DNA of 64,000 nucleotides from Cohnella sp. CFH 77786 (GTDB lineage: Bacteria; Bacillota; Bacilli; Paenibacillales; Paenibacillaceae), in NCBI RefSeq assembly GCF_019400745.1, contig NZ_WJIB01000004.1, positions 124,001 through 188,000 on the forward strand. Direction: 5' to 3'. The notes under the pieces were generated by a model, which saw nothing but the letters and a program-made list of their open reading frames with translations, was not told where the DNA came from and did no database searches. Each line of letters starts with the position of its first letter. The stretch's first letter is position 1. A program made the position numbers and the translations under genes. Positions 12,502 through 20,764 of the stretch are shown piece after piece.

Positions 12502-12798
12502 ATGCAGCCTGCTCCGGCAAGAGAGGGCGAATCGCGGATTTACCAGGCGGATTCCGCTTGGTGCGAGCAAGTCCGGTCCGCAAGGGAGAAGCTGAGCCGC
12601 GTTTGCGCCCGTTGCTCGAACCGCCTCGTCCGCGTGCAGACGATCGACGGGCACGTTTACGAAGGAACGGTGGTCGGAACGAGCGGAAGCTACTTGTATC
12701 TGATGCCCAGGGACACGCGCTTCTTCGGCCCTTGGGCGGCCGGCTTCATCCTGCCGCTCGTGCTGTTCGATCTGCTCGCCATTACGCTGTTGATCTAG
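12502..12798 (+). CDS. Small protein with Sm-like segment and C-terminal membrane helix, unknown function
   Basis: A 98-residue protein with GGGAGG seven bases before its ATG. The middle part, LVRVQTIDGHVYEGTVVGTSGSYLYLM (residues 42-68), reads like an Sm/YlxS-type beta barrel strand pattern. The C-terminus, from FFGPWAAGFILPLVLFDLLAIT, is one hydrophobic helix. Two cysteines (CARC) stand in the N-terminal half. It is monocistronic with its own terminator. I do not recognise a named family; the resemblance to Sm folds is an inference from the residue pattern. Confidence 0.7.
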   Translation: MQPAPAREGESRIYQADSAWCEQVRSAREKLSRVCARCSNRLVRVQTIDGHVYEGTVVGTSGSYLYLMPRDTRFFGPWAAGFILPLVLFDLLAITLLI

Positions 12799-12814
12799 CC
12801 GCGGCGCTCGGCCG

Positions 12815-12840
12815 CCCGCCCTTGGCGGGTTTTGTTTTTT
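12815..12840 (+). terminator. Terminator after the small Sm-like protein gene
   Basis: CCCGCC-CTT-GGCGGG stem (12815-12829) followed by TTTTGTTTTTT. Confidence 0.85.
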
Positions 12841-12972
12841 GGGCATGAAATGAAGAACGGACCGTTTGCAACTTCGCTTCATTTTCGGATGCGGCTTTCT
12901 TTTTTGCAGTGGGGGTTGGATTCCGGTAAAATGGAGAACATATCCTATCCCCTTGCGTCAGGAGGCGTTCGC

Positions 12973-13995
12973 ATGAGCCGTTTGGGCCAGCCCTTCTCGC
13001 TGAAAAGCCTGAACCTGAAAAACCGGATCGTAATGAGCCCGATGTGCCAATATTCCGTCGATGCCGAAGACGGAGCTCCGAACGACTGGCATTTCGTCCA
13101 CTACGCCTCGCGCGCCATCGGCGGCACCGGCCTCATTATGATGGAAATGACCGACGTCGAGCCGGACGGGCGGATCTCGAACCGCGACCTCGGCTTGTGG
13201 TCGGACGGGCACATTCCCGCTTTCCGCCGCGTCATCGACGAAATCCATCGTCACGGTGCCAAGGCGGCGATCCAAATCGCGCACGCCGGGCGCAAAGCGC
13301 TGGACGCGGAAGTTCCCGTCGGCCCGGGAGACGAGCCGTTCGCTCCCGACGCGAAGAGACCGCGGGCGCTCACGACGGAAGAAGCCTGGCAGATGGTCGA
13401 TAAGTTCGCCGATGCCGCGCGCCGCGCCGTGGAAGCGGGCGTCGACGCCATCGAGCTCCACGGCGCGCACGGCTACCTCATCCACCAGTTCCATTCCCCG
13501 GGCATCAACAAGCGGACGGACGCGTTCGGAACCGACCTGGCGAAGTTCGGCGTCGAAGTCATCCGCGCGGTGAAAAAAGAGATGCCCGCCGATATGCCGC
13601 TTATGATGCGGATCTCGGCAGTCGAGTACATGGAAGGCGGATACGGTCTCGACCACTCGCTTGAGCTGTGCCTCGCCTATCGCGACGCGGGCGTCGATCT
13701 GTTCGACGTCTCGTCCGGCGGCGAAGGGGGTCCGCCAGGCCCGCGGAAACCCGGCAATTACCCCGGTTACCAGCTCCCGTTCGCGCGGGCGGTCAAGGAG
13801 AAGGTCGGCGTGCCGGTCATCGCCGTCGGCCTGCTGGACGATCCGGCCCTGGCCGAACATGCCGTCGCCGGCGGGGACGCCGACCTCGTCGCGATCGGTC
13901 GCGGGATGCTGCGCCAGCCGTATTGGGCGGTCGACGCCCTGCGCAAGCTGGACGGCAAAGCCGACGTGGTCAAGCCGTATCAGCGCGGATATTGA
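12973..13995 (+). CDS. namA: NADPH dehydrogenase, old yellow enzyme family (YqjM/NamA type)
   Basis: A 340-residue FMN-dependent ene-reductase. The start ATG 12973 is set by GGAGG seven bases upstream; longer frames reach back into the preceding terminator. YqjM hallmarks are visible: Cys25 and Tyr27 in VMSPMCQYSV at the flavin, the IQIAHAGRKA strand, the substrate-binding pair in HGAHGYLIHQF, and the FMN-phosphate segment VAIGRGMLRQPYW. It runs against the surrounding minus-strand housekeeping genes and has its own terminator, so it looks like an insertion into the conserved glyA-upp interval. The physiological substrate is unknown. Confidence 0.93.
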   Translation: MSRLGQPFSLKSLNLKNRIVMSPMCQYSVDAEDGAPNDWHFVHYASRAIGGTGLIMMEMTDVEPDGRISNRDLGLWSDGHIPAFRRVIDEIHRHGAKAAIQIAHAGRKALDAEVPVGPGDEPFAPDAKRPRALTTEEAWQMVDKFADAARRAVEAGVDAIELHGAHGYLIHQFHSPGINKRTDAFGTDLAKFGVEVIRAVKKEMPADMPLMMRISAVEYMEGGYGLDHSLELCLAYRDAGVDLFDVSSGGEGGPPGPRKPGNYPGYQLPFARAVKEKVGVPVIAVGLLDDPALAEHAVAGGDADLVAIGRGMLRQPYWAVDALRKLDGKADVVKPYQRGY

Positions 13996-14012
13996 GAAGC
14001 CCGATTCATGCG

Positions 14013-14045
14013 AAAACCTCCCTCTCGATCAGAGGGAGGTTTTTG
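14013..14045 (+). terminator. Terminator after namA
   Basis: ACCTCCCTCT-N5-AGAGGGAGGT, a perfect 10-bp stem, followed by TTTTGCTTTC. Confidence 0.92.
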
Positions 14046-14299
14046 CTTTCGCCGTCCCGGACGGCTCTGCCGATCAGAGCATAAATACAACTAGATTTTC
14101 TCGATTTGCCGTTTTTCGAAGCGCTAAGAGCTGAAATACATTTATTTTTCGCCAAAGCTTCATTTTTCTGCCGAAACTCGCTGCGCTAATTGCATTTTGG
14201 TCTGTAGTCATCGGATTTTGAGGGAAATAAGACGGATTAACTGTATATAGGTTCTTAGGCCCACTAAGAATGCATGGCCCTCTCACCCAGCACCTCCTT
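14046..14299. other. Gene-free stretch between namA and glyA
   Basis: This AT-richer gap between two convergent terminators contains no open frame with a ribosome binding site and no repeat I can recognise. Confidence 0.6.
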
Positions 14300-14343
14300 C
14301 AAACAAAAACATCCCGCTCCACCGCAAAGCGGAAACGGGATGT
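14300..14343 (-). terminator. Terminator of the rpiB-ywlG-glyA operon
   Basis: Minus strand: ACATCCCG (14336-14343) pairs with CGGGATGT (14310-14317), followed by TTTTGTTT. It lies 20 bp after the glyA stop codon. Confidence 0.85.
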
Positions 14344-14362
14344 CGGACGCACATTCCGGTTC

Positions 14363-15610
14363 TTAATACGCGAGGTCCGGATACAGCGGATACTGTGCGG
14401 CGAGGTCGCGCACCAAGCCGCGGGCCTTCTGCAGCGTGGCCTCGTCCTTCGGGTTCTTGAGCGTCATGGCGATGACCTTGGCGATCGTCTTCATCGCGCC
14501 GGCGTCCATGCCGCGGGACGTGACGGCCGGCGTGCCGATGCGGATGCCGCTCGTGACGAACGGGCTCGTCGGGTCGAACGGAATCGCGTTCTTGTTGACC
14601 GTGATCGCGACGGAGTCGAGCACGTGCTCCGCGTCCTTGCCCGTGATGTTCAGGTTGCGCGTGTCGATCAGCATCAGGTGGTTGTCCGTGCCGCCGGAAA
14701 CGAGGTTCAGGCCTTCGGCCAGCAGAGCTTCGGACAAGACCTTCGCGTTGGCGACGACATTGCGGGCGTAATCCTTGAAGGACGGCTGAAGCGCTTCGCC
14801 GAGCGCCACCGCTTTGGAGGCGATGATGTGCATGAGCGGACCGCCCTGCGTGCCCGGGAAAACAGCCTTGTCGATCGCTTGCGCCCACGGCTGGCGGCAC
14901 AGGATCAAGCCGCCGCGGGGACCGCGGAGCGTCTTGTGCGTCGTCGTCGTGACGAAATGCGCGTGCGGCACCGGGCTCGGGTGCTCGCCCGCGGCCACGA
15001 GGCCGGCGATGTGGGCCATGTCGACGAAGAACAGGGCGCCCACGTCATGCGCGATTTGACCGAGCTTCTCGAAATCGATGATGCGAGGATACGCGCTCGC
15101 GCCGGCCACGATCATGCGCGGACGGTGCTTGAAGGCCGCTTTGCGGACCTCGTCGTAATCGATCGTGAACGTAGCCTCGCTCACGCCGTAAGCGACGAAG
15201 TTGTAAAGCAGGCCGGAGGCATTGACCGGGCTGCCGTGGGTCAAGTGGCCGCCGTGCGCCAGGTTCATCCCGAGCACGGTGTCTCCCGGTTGCAGCGCGG
15301 CCAAGTAGACGGCCATGTTCGCTTGCGCGCCGGAATGCGGCTGCACGTTGGCATGATCGGCGCCGAACAGCTCCTTCGCGCGGTTCCGCGCGATGTCTTC
15401 GGCGATGTCCACGTACTCGCAGCCGCCGTAATACCGTTTGCCCGGATAGCCTTCGGCGTATTTGTTCGTCAGCACCGTGCCCATCGCTTCGAGGACGGCG
15501 CGGCTGACGATGTTCTCGGAGGCGATCAGCTCGATGTTGTCGCGCTGGCGGCCCAGCTCCAGGTTCAACGCTTTGACGAGTTCGGGGTCTTGCTGGCGCA
15601 AATGTTCCAT
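14363..15610 (-). CDS. glyA: Serine hydroxymethyltransferase
   Basis: The 415-residue PLP enzyme converts serine and tetrahydrofolate to glycine and methylene-tetrahydrofolate, the main entry of one-carbon units for purine synthesis. The PLP lysine is Lys226 in [15 protein letters not shown]. The N-terminal [13 protein letters not shown] and the [15 protein letters not shown] segment are typical. GGAGG precedes the ATG at 15610. It is the third gene behind the ZTP riboswitch, which fits its role in folate metabolism. Confidence 0.97.
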   Translation of the reverse strand: MEHLRQQDPELVKALNLELGRQRDNIELIASENIVSRAVLEAMGTVLTNKYAEGYPGKRYYGGCEYVDIAEDIARNRAKELFGADHANVQPHSGAQANMAVYLAALQPGDTVLGMNLAHGGHLTHGSPVNASGLLYNFVAYGVSEATFTIDYDEVRKAAFKHRPRMIVAGASAYPRIIDFEKLGQIAHDVGALFFVDMAHIAGLVAAGEHPSPVPHAHFVTTTTHKTLRGPRGGLILCRQPWAQAIDKAVFPGTQGGPLMHIIASKAVALGEALQPSFKDYARNVVANAKVLSEALLAEGLNLVSGGTDNHLMLIDTRNLNITGKDAEHVLDSVAITVNKNAIPFDPTSPFVTSGIRIGTPAVTSRGMDAGAMKTIAKVIAMTLKNPKDEATLQKARGLVRDLAAQYPLYPDLAY

Positions 15611-15673
15611 TTCGGAAAACCTCCTGAATTTGAATGAGAATTTATTGCACTTATCCGCCCGAGTTCGAGTTCA

Positions 15674-16258
15674 TCACTCGCATGTATCGCTCGGCGGCTC
15701 GGCAGCAGGAAGCTGGTATACGGCGCGCGCTCCGCCGATCAATTTCGGACGGCTGTACGCCGCGGTCAGGCGGGCTTCCCCGATGAAGCGGACGGACGGG
15801 CGGAAAGGAACCGCGACGGCGCGCAGATGCATGCCGATCAGCGTCTCGCCGATATCGAGGCCCGCGTGGGCCCGAACGCTTTCGACCAGGCAAGGGTCCT
15901 TCATTTGCCGGTACGCATAGGCTGCCATCGAGCCGCCGGCTTTGGGCACCGGGACCGCCGACACGATCGTCCAGTCCATCGCTTCGGCCAAGGACCGTTC
16001 CGCCACCAATGCCCGATTCAAATGCTCGCAGCATTGCCAGACGACGTCGAAGCCGATTCGGCTCCGGACACGGTCCACGCCGTCGTATATGGCGGAAGCG
16101 ACCGCCTCCGTTCCCGACGTGCCGATGCGGCGGCCTTGCACCTCACTCGTGCTCGTGCCGATCACGACCAGCCTGCCGGAGCGGATGCCGCCGGCGGCCG
16201 CCAGCTCGTCAAGCGCCTGCTCGACCAGATCGGCGATGGGTCTCTGTTCCGTCTCCAT
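15674..16258 (-). CDS. ywlG: UPF0340/DUF436 family protein YwlG
   Basis: A 194-residue cytoplasmic protein of the YwlG family (TIGR01440), conserved in this place in Bacilli but without known function. Recognisable features are VVIGTSTSEVQGRRIGTSGTEA near residues 31-52, the FDVVWQCCEHLNRAL segment with paired cysteines, and IGMHLRAVAVP. It lies between rpiB (71-bp gap) and glyA (63-bp gap), so it is probably co-transcribed with them and shares their riboswitch control. Confidence 0.9.
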   Translation of the reverse strand: METEQRPIADLVEQALDELAAAGGIRSGRLVVIGTSTSEVQGRRIGTSGTEAVASAIYDGVDRVRSRIGFDVVWQCCEHLNRALVAERSLAEAMDWTIVSAVPVPKAGGSMAAYAYRQMKDPCLVESVRAHAGLDIGETLIGMHLRAVAVPFRPSVRFIGEARLTAAYSRPKLIGGARAVYQLPAAEPPSDTCE

Positions 16259-16329
16259 TCGCGGTCACCTCCACGAGATAAGGCCGTCTGACGTACGACC
16301 GCGGCGATCATGCCGCGAATCCTGCGGGA

Positions 16330-16788
16330 TTACGGATGCAAAGCCTGCTTGTTTTCCAGCTCCATCACTTTGCGGATTCGGTTCTGATGCCGCTCTCCCC
16401 GGGAGAACGGCGTGTCCAGCCATACCTTGACGATCTCTTCCGCGACGCCGGGCCCGATCACCCGCTCGCCCATGGCCAGCACGTTGGTGTCGTTATGCTC
16501 GCGGGTCGCCTTGGCCGAGAACAGGTCGTGCACGAGCGCGCAACGGATCCCGGGCGTCTTGTTGGCCGCGATGGACATGCCGATGCCCGTGCCGCAGATC
16601 AGGATTCCTCTCTCCGCCTCGCCCTTGACGACCATTTCGCAAACGGGAATCGCGTAGTCCGGGTAATCGACCGAATCGGCGCAGTCGCAGCCGACGTCGA
16701 GCACTTCGTGTCCCTGCTGTTTCAGGTACGGAACGATGACGTCTTTCAAACGGTAGCCGGCATGATCGGCACCAATCGCAATTTTCAT
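16330..16788 (-). CDS. rpiB: Ribose-5-phosphate isomerase B
   Basis: The 152-residue RpiB/LacAB-type isomerase interconverts ribulose 5-phosphate and ribose 5-phosphate, the source of PRPP. The N-terminal GADHAGYRLKD substrate loop and the catalytic cysteine in ILICGTGIGMSIAANK are present, and EHNDTNVLAMGERVIG closes the active site. It is first in the operon rpiB-ywlG-glyA and directly downstream of a ZTP riboswitch and its terminator. Supplying ribose phosphate together with one-carbon units is a coherent response to low folate or ZTP accumulation. Confidence 0.95.
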   Translation of the reverse strand: MKIAIGADHAGYRLKDVIVPYLKQQGHEVLDVGCDCADSVDYPDYAIPVCEMVVKGEAERGILICGTGIGMSIAANKTPGIRCALVHDLFSAKATREHNDTNVLAMGERVIGPGVAEEIVKVWLDTPFSRGERHQNRIRKVMELENKQALHP

Positions 16789-16917
16789 GGATAACTACCT
16801 CCGCTTCGCTGTCATACAAGGTATTATACCTGAATCGGGTGCAGGTCAACAGTTGGGCTCCGCCGCCTGCCCGGCGGGTCCGGTCCGCGCATTCCCCCTC
16901 GAACCCCGGATAAAAGA

Positions 16918-17030
16918 CAAAAAAGAGCGAACGCGCTATGAAGCGCGTTGCTCTTCGCCCAGGCGACCGGCCGTAATTCCGATGCTCCCCCGTGGTTCCA
17001 CCCACTTCGCGTCGCCAGTCACATCGGAAC
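16918..17030 (-). promoter_or_regulatory. ZTP (pfl) riboswitch with intrinsic terminator, upstream of rpiB-ywlG-glyA
   Basis: Read on the minus strand, the aptamer (about 17030 to 16956) shows the conserved pfl-motif blocks: GACTGGCG, then GGAACCACGGGGGAGC, then CGCCTGGGC. P1 is formed by CATCGGAA (plus strand, 17022-17029) and its complement around 16976-16984. Immediately downstream is a perfect terminator: AACGCG/CGCGTT within GAGC...GCTC arms (16925-16953) followed by TTTTTT. ZTP binding is known to stop terminator formation in this class and turn on folate and purine genes. The T-box-like GGGTGGAACCAC is part of the aptamer. Confidence 0.88.
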
Positions 17031-17046
17031 TTTGAATTGTATTTTC

Positions 17047-17075
17047 ATCATAACGGAGCGCAGCGGAAAAATCAA
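17047..17075 (-). promoter_or_regulatory. Sigma-A promoter of the rpiB operon
   Basis: Minus strand: TTGATT (17070-17075), 17-bp spacer, TATGAT (17047-17052), about 17 bp before the ZTP aptamer begins. It lies just beyond the ywlE stop codon. Confidence 0.75.
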
Positions 17076-17100
17076 TCGGATTTCGGCGAATCCGGTCCTT

Positions 17101-17694
17101 TCAACCTTCAGATCCGTCCCCTGGGCCCAGTTTGTCCACCACGCGGCGCAGCGCCCCCTCGATCTCGTCCGCGCTTCGCTCGTATACATCCGGCGGCCCT
17201 CCGAAAGGATCGGCGATGTCGAAGTCGGGCAAACGCCGCTCCAGCTCCTCCAGCCGCTTCCGGTCGGCTTCGCCGAAGGGCTGCCCCGTGGCCAAGCTCA
17301 CTTGCCATTCGGCATAAAGCCGCTCCGCTTCTTCCACGTCGTCCATCGAAGCGTCGTCCCGGAGCGCGAATTCCTTGAGCGTGTAGGTTTTGCCGGCAGC
17401 TGCCGGATGGCGCTGGATGATCGCCCGCTTGTGGGACGACGTCATCGCCAGGATGAGGTCCGCCCAAGCGACTTCGTTGGCGGTCAAGGACCGGGAAGGA
17501 CCGGGAACCGGCAGATTCCGCCGGCGAAGCGCCGCGGCCGCGTGGGGAGAAACCGGATTCCCGTCCATTGCCCCCACGCCGGCCGAGCGGATCTCAAGCG
17601 GCTTGCCGGCCTGCCGCGCCATTTCCCGCAGCATCGACTCGGCCATCGGACTCCGGCAAGTGTTGCCCGTGCAGACTAACAGAACGTTTCGCAT
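17101..17694 (-). CDS. ywlE: Low-molecular-weight phosphatase, protein-arginine phosphatase YwlE type
   Basis: A 197-residue LMW-PTP-fold enzyme. The P-loop is VCTGNTCRSPMAESML, with Cys8 as the nucleophile. The Thr in CTGNTCRS (instead of Ile/Leu of tyrosine phosphatases) is the known determinant of phospho-arginine specificity in YwlE. The general-acid DP pair occurs late in DFDIADPFGGPPDVYE. The length is larger than the 150 residues of B. subtilis YwlE owing to an insertion around residues 110-150. It sits between mntP and the rpiB promoter, the conserved Bacillus position. Confidence 0.9.
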   Translation of the reverse strand: MRNVLLVCTGNTCRSPMAESMLREMARQAGKPLEIRSAGVGAMDGNPVSPHAAAALRRRNLPVPGPSRSLTANEVAWADLILAMTSSHKRAIIQRHPAAAGKTYTLKEFALRDDASMDDVEEAERLYAEWQVSLATGQPFGEADRKRLEELERRLPDFDIADPFGGPPDVYERSADEIEGALRRVVDKLGPGDGSEG

Positions 17695-17722
17695 GTTCTC
17701 CCCCTCCCTTCCATTAGTTTAT

Positions 17723-18283
17723 TCATAACAGAAAAAGCAGCCCGAACGCAAACAAGATCACGCCGCCGAACGCTTCTCCGTACCCGCCGAGAGAATGGCC
17801 GACCTTGCGGCCGAGCAACAAGCCGAGCACGCTCATCAATCCCCCGAAAAAGCCGAACATGAGCACCGTGAACAAGAGATGCCCGGAGAACATTCCGAGC
17901 GATACCCCCACCGAAAAAGAGTCGATGCTGACGCTTAAGGAGAACACGAGAAGTCCCCACCCCGTGCGGTGGTCGATCGATTCCGATTTGTCCCCCCGCA
18001 GGGAGCTGTACACCATATGCCCGCCCAGCAGCAGGAGAAGAGCGCCTGCGGCCGAGGTCGCCACACCGCCGAGCAGCGAGCTGACGTATTGCCCCGTCAC
18101 CATGCCGCCGAGCGGCATCAGGATATGGAACAGCGCGATGACGGAACTGAGCTTGATCACGTCGAGCAGCCTGACGCCTTTAAGCCCGATGCCGATGCCC
18201 AGCGAAAAAGCATCCATGCCCAGCGCGGCAGCCATGAGCAGGATGGCGATCAAGTGGCCGGCGGACGCGGACATCTCCAACAT
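17723..18283 (-). CDS. mntP: Putative manganese efflux pump MntP
   Basis: A 186-residue protein with six membrane helices in two repeats. Each repeat carries an Asp-containing motif: AALGMDAFSLGIGIGLKG and SVSIDSFSVGVSLGM, the signature of MntP (DUF204, YwlD in Bacillus). MntP exports Mn2+. It lies 28 bp before ywlE and follows tsaC, as in B. subtilis. No yybP-ykoY-type Mn riboswitch is visible upstream. Confidence 0.9.
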   Translation of the reverse strand: MLEMSASAGHLIAILLMAAALGMDAFSLGIGIGLKGVRLLDVIKLSSVIALFHILMPLGGMVTGQYVSSLLGGVATSAAGALLLLLGGHMVYSSLRGDKSESIDHRTGWGLLVFSLSVSIDSFSVGVSLGMFSGHLLFTVLMFGFFGGLMSVLGLLLGRKVGHSLGGYGEAFGGVILFAFGLLFLL

Positions 18284-18404
18284 AGCTTATCCCCCCCGCG
18301 CGATCCGGAAACGGCGGCTGCCGCCCGCGGACGCGAAATCCGCCTACGCTCTTTACTGAGCATATGCGGACAAGACGGGGAACATGACCCGCGCAAGGGA
18401 CAAG

Positions 18405-19502
18405 TTAGCTTACGCCTTGCTTCCCGACGACCCTCTCGCGGCCTCCGGCCGCTTTGCGCATGCGGTTCATGAGCGCCGAGCCGATGCCCTCCTCGGGATA
18501 TCCTTCCGCCACGATGAAGTCCAGCCCCAGGCCGTCGCATTCGCGCAGCGCGGCGTACAGCCGTTGCGCCGCCGTTTCGGGCGCGCGCCGGGAGCCGCAA
18601 ACCACGATTTCGTCGGCGGCTCCTTCGTACCGTCCGGCATGCTCGGCCGCGGCGAGGATCCCGACCCGGCGTCCTTCCCGGCGCGCATCCGCCGCCTCTT
18701 GGCGGACCGCGGCGACCACGCCTTCCGGGTCGTCGCCGGTGACCAGCAGCATCTCTCCCCGGGGCGCGTAATGCGTATATTTGACGCCCGGGGAGCGCGG
18801 CCCGGCCGTGGCGGACGCGTCCGCCTCCCGTTCTCCGGACTCGACCGGCGCATCGGGACCCGCTGCGGCTTGCAGCTGCTCCCGGGTGACGCCGCCCGGC
18901 CGGAGAATATGGATGACGCCGTCCACCACCCGGACCACGGTCGACTCCAGTCCGACGCCCGTCGGCCCGCCGTCCACGATCCCGTCGATCCGGCCGGCCA
19001 AATCCTCCGTCACGTGCCGGGCCTCCGTCGGGCTCGGACGTCCGGAACGGTTGGCGCTCGGCGCGGCCAGCGGACAGCCGGACAGCTCGATCAGCCGTCT
19101 GGCGACCGCGTGCGACGGCATCCGTACCGCGACCGTATCGAGCCCCGCCGTCACGAGGGGAGATACCGCCCCTGGCCGGACGGGAAGGACGAGCGTGAAC
19201 GGTCCCGGCCAGAAAGCGCGAGCCAGCCGCCGTTCGATCTCGTTCATGGATTCGGCGAGCGACTCCGCCTCGGTCTCCGACGCGACGTGCACGATCAGCG
19301 GATTGTCGGACGGACGTCCTTTCGCTTCGAATATTTTGGCAACCGCGGAGGTGTTCCGGGCGTCGGCGCCGAGGCCGTACACCGTCTCGGTGGGAAAAGC
19401 GACAACGCCGCCGGCGGCGAGCGCCGCGGCGGCTTCCTTCAAGCCGGAGGACGAATCTTCCGCCGGCCAATATTTCGTTTCCGTCATCATTTGGGGATCC
19501 AT
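18405..19502 (-). CDS. tsaC: L-threonylcarbamoyladenylate synthase (Sua5/YwlC)
   Basis: The 365-residue enzyme makes threonylcarbamoyl-AMP for the t6A37 modification of ANN-decoding tRNAs. The YrdC domain spans about residues 20-220 (VVAFPTETVYGLGADA, KIFEAKGRPSDNPLIVHV, APSANRSGRPSPT). The linker GVKYTHYAPRGEML leads to the C-terminal Sua5 domain ending in AAGGRERVVGKQGVS. It is the long two-domain form, as in Bacillus YwlC. Several ATG codons near the start make the exact N-terminus uncertain by four to five residues. Confidence 0.94.
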   Translation of the reverse strand: MDPQMMTETKYWPAEDSSSGLKEAAAALAAGGVVAFPTETVYGLGADARNTSAVAKIFEAKGRPSDNPLIVHVASETEAESLAESMNEIERRLARAFWPGPFTLVLPVRPGAVSPLVTAGLDTVAVRMPSHAVARRLIELSGCPLAAPSANRSGRPSPTEARHVTEDLAGRIDGIVDGGPTGVGLESTVVRVVDGVIHILRPGGVTREQLQAAAGPDAPVESGEREADASATAGPRSPGVKYTHYAPRGEMLLVTGDDPEGVVAAVRQEAADARREGRRVGILAAAEHAGRYEGAADEIVVCGSRRAPETAAQRLYAALRECDGLGLDFIVAEGYPEEGIGSALMNRMRKAAGGRERVVGKQGVS

Positions 19503-19679
19503 CCTCGGACGGCCGCGGGAATCTGCACCCGTACGCCGCCTTATTTTCTAAGAGAAATTATAGCATAATCTCGCACGCTTGCGGCCGGGCAGAGGCGAGG
19601 GCACCTCCGGTTCCCGTCCGCGATGAGGAAAATCCGCTCCATCCCCCGACGCTTTCCGTTTCGGCATATCCCCCTCGCT

Positions 19680-19786
19680 CAGGAGAAGATCGAGCTCAGG
19701 AGAACATCGATCCCAGGAGAAGATCCAGCTCAGGAGAAGATCGACCCCAGGAGAAGATCCAGCTCAGGAGAAGATCGACCCCAGGA
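19680..19786. repeat. 17-bp minisatellite overlapping the 3' end of spoIIR
   Basis: About six and a half copies of a 17-bp unit, AGGAGAAGATCGA(C/G)(C/T)(C/T)C, lie head to tail. The first copy on the minus strand includes the last five codons and the stop of spoIIR (GSIFS-stop). The array therefore looks like an expansion of the gene's own 3' end into the downstream gap. Confidence 0.85.
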
Positions 19787-20555
19787 AATCGCCCAGCTTC
19801 TGCAGCAGCTCCCACAGAAAGAACCGGGCTTCCGGTTTCTCCGAATCTTCACCGTCTTCAGCATCCGCTGCGGCTGCCGATTTGGACGGCAGGGAGGACG
19901 TTTTCGCGATTTTGCCCGCCGATGATTTGGCGCTCCCCTTGCCGTCGGCTTTGGCTTCCGTTTGCTGCGCCGGGGCTTGCTCTTCCGATTTCGTCGCCGC
20001 GGTCAGGCAGAGCGGAGGAAACAGCACGCACCACCAGTTTGCGCCTTGTCCGCCTCCAAGCGAAATGCGCAGCGCTTCGTAATCTCCGGCGGCGTATTCG
20101 CGGCCTTCGAACGTTTTTCCCGGGAACGGGACTTGGGCGAGCTCCGTCGTCGCGCGGTAGGAGACACCCCAATCGACGAGCGTTTGGTCAGCCGTTTGCT
20201 GGATTTCGTCCAGATGGGACGCGATTAGCGCGCGCGCCTCGTCATGCGTGGCGGGCATCGCTCCCCAGGACTCGATCACTGCGGCGACCCGGTCGCGAAC
20301 GTCGCCTTTCACTTTCTGGTCAAAGGCGGAATCGGAGTTGGCGAGAATCCGGATACGGATGGCATCAGGGGGGATCGGATCCTCCGTTTCCGTTGAGGCA
20401 GTTGCCGATGCGGCAGCCCCCAACGCGGAGGACAGGCCGGCCAGAAGAACCATGAGGGCCAAAGCGGCTTTAACGGCGGCAGACATAGAGAATTTCGAAA
20501 TGGCGGCAGTCAGCAAGGCAAGGAAATTAGAAAAATGATGGCCGAGACGTCGCAT
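19764..20555 (-). CDS. spoIIR: Stage II sporulation protein R
   Basis: SpoIIR is made in the forespore under sigma-F, is exported, and signals through SpoIIGA to activate pro-sigma-E in the mother cell. The 263-residue product has an N-terminal membrane/signal helix (AALALMVLLAGLSSALGAAA, residues 29-48). The conserved IPPDAIRIRILANSDSAFDQ and VKGDVRDRVAAVIE segments follow. The C-terminal 80 residues are a low-complexity A/K/S/E linker ending in a short amphipathic tail, FFLWELLQKLGDFLGSIFS. A sigma-F-like promoter lies upstream. Confidence 0.94.
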   Translation of the reverse strand: MRRLGHHFSNFLALLTAAISKFSMSAAVKAALALMVLLAGLSSALGAAASATASTETEDPIPPDAIRIRILANSDSAFDQKVKGDVRDRVAAVIESWGAMPATHDEARALIASHLDEIQQTADQTLVDWGVSYRATTELAQVPFPGKTFEGREYAAGDYEALRISLGGGQGANWWCVLFPPLCLTAATKSEEQAPAQQTEAKADGKGSAKSSAGKIAKTSSLPSKSAAAADAEDGEDSEKPEARFFLWELLQKLGDFLGSIFS

Positions 20556-20618
20556 AGTGGTTCTCTCCCTTGAGCACCCGTCGGCGCCCGCTATGCGTTC
20601 CGGAACGTCTTAGCCATC

Positions 20619-20646
20619 AGTATGTCCACTCGGCGAATCTATAAAC
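20619..20646 (-). promoter_or_regulatory. Candidate sigma-F/sigma-G promoter of spoIIR
   Basis: Minus strand: GTTTA (20642-20646), 14-bp spacer, GGACATACT (20619-20627). The -10 fits the forespore consensus GGNNANANT exactly and the -35 matches GYATA at four of five positions. It lies 64 bp before the spoIIR start, as expected for a sigma-F-dependent gene. Confidence 0.55.
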
Positions 20647-20764
20647 CTAGCAATTCTCGAAAATGAGGCGGGAAGAGCGTCCCGATGTAACGTTCCGCGA
20701 AGTCACGATACCCCTGCACTATCGCAAAAATAAAGTATTGTGAAGTCACTATTTTCAACAGGCG

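Noticed and set aside
16980..17010. T-box element suggested by GGGTGGAACCAC
   Set aside because: The motif is part of a ZTP aptamer with all three conserved blocks; no specifier stem is present and the downstream genes are not tRNA-charging or amino-acid genes.
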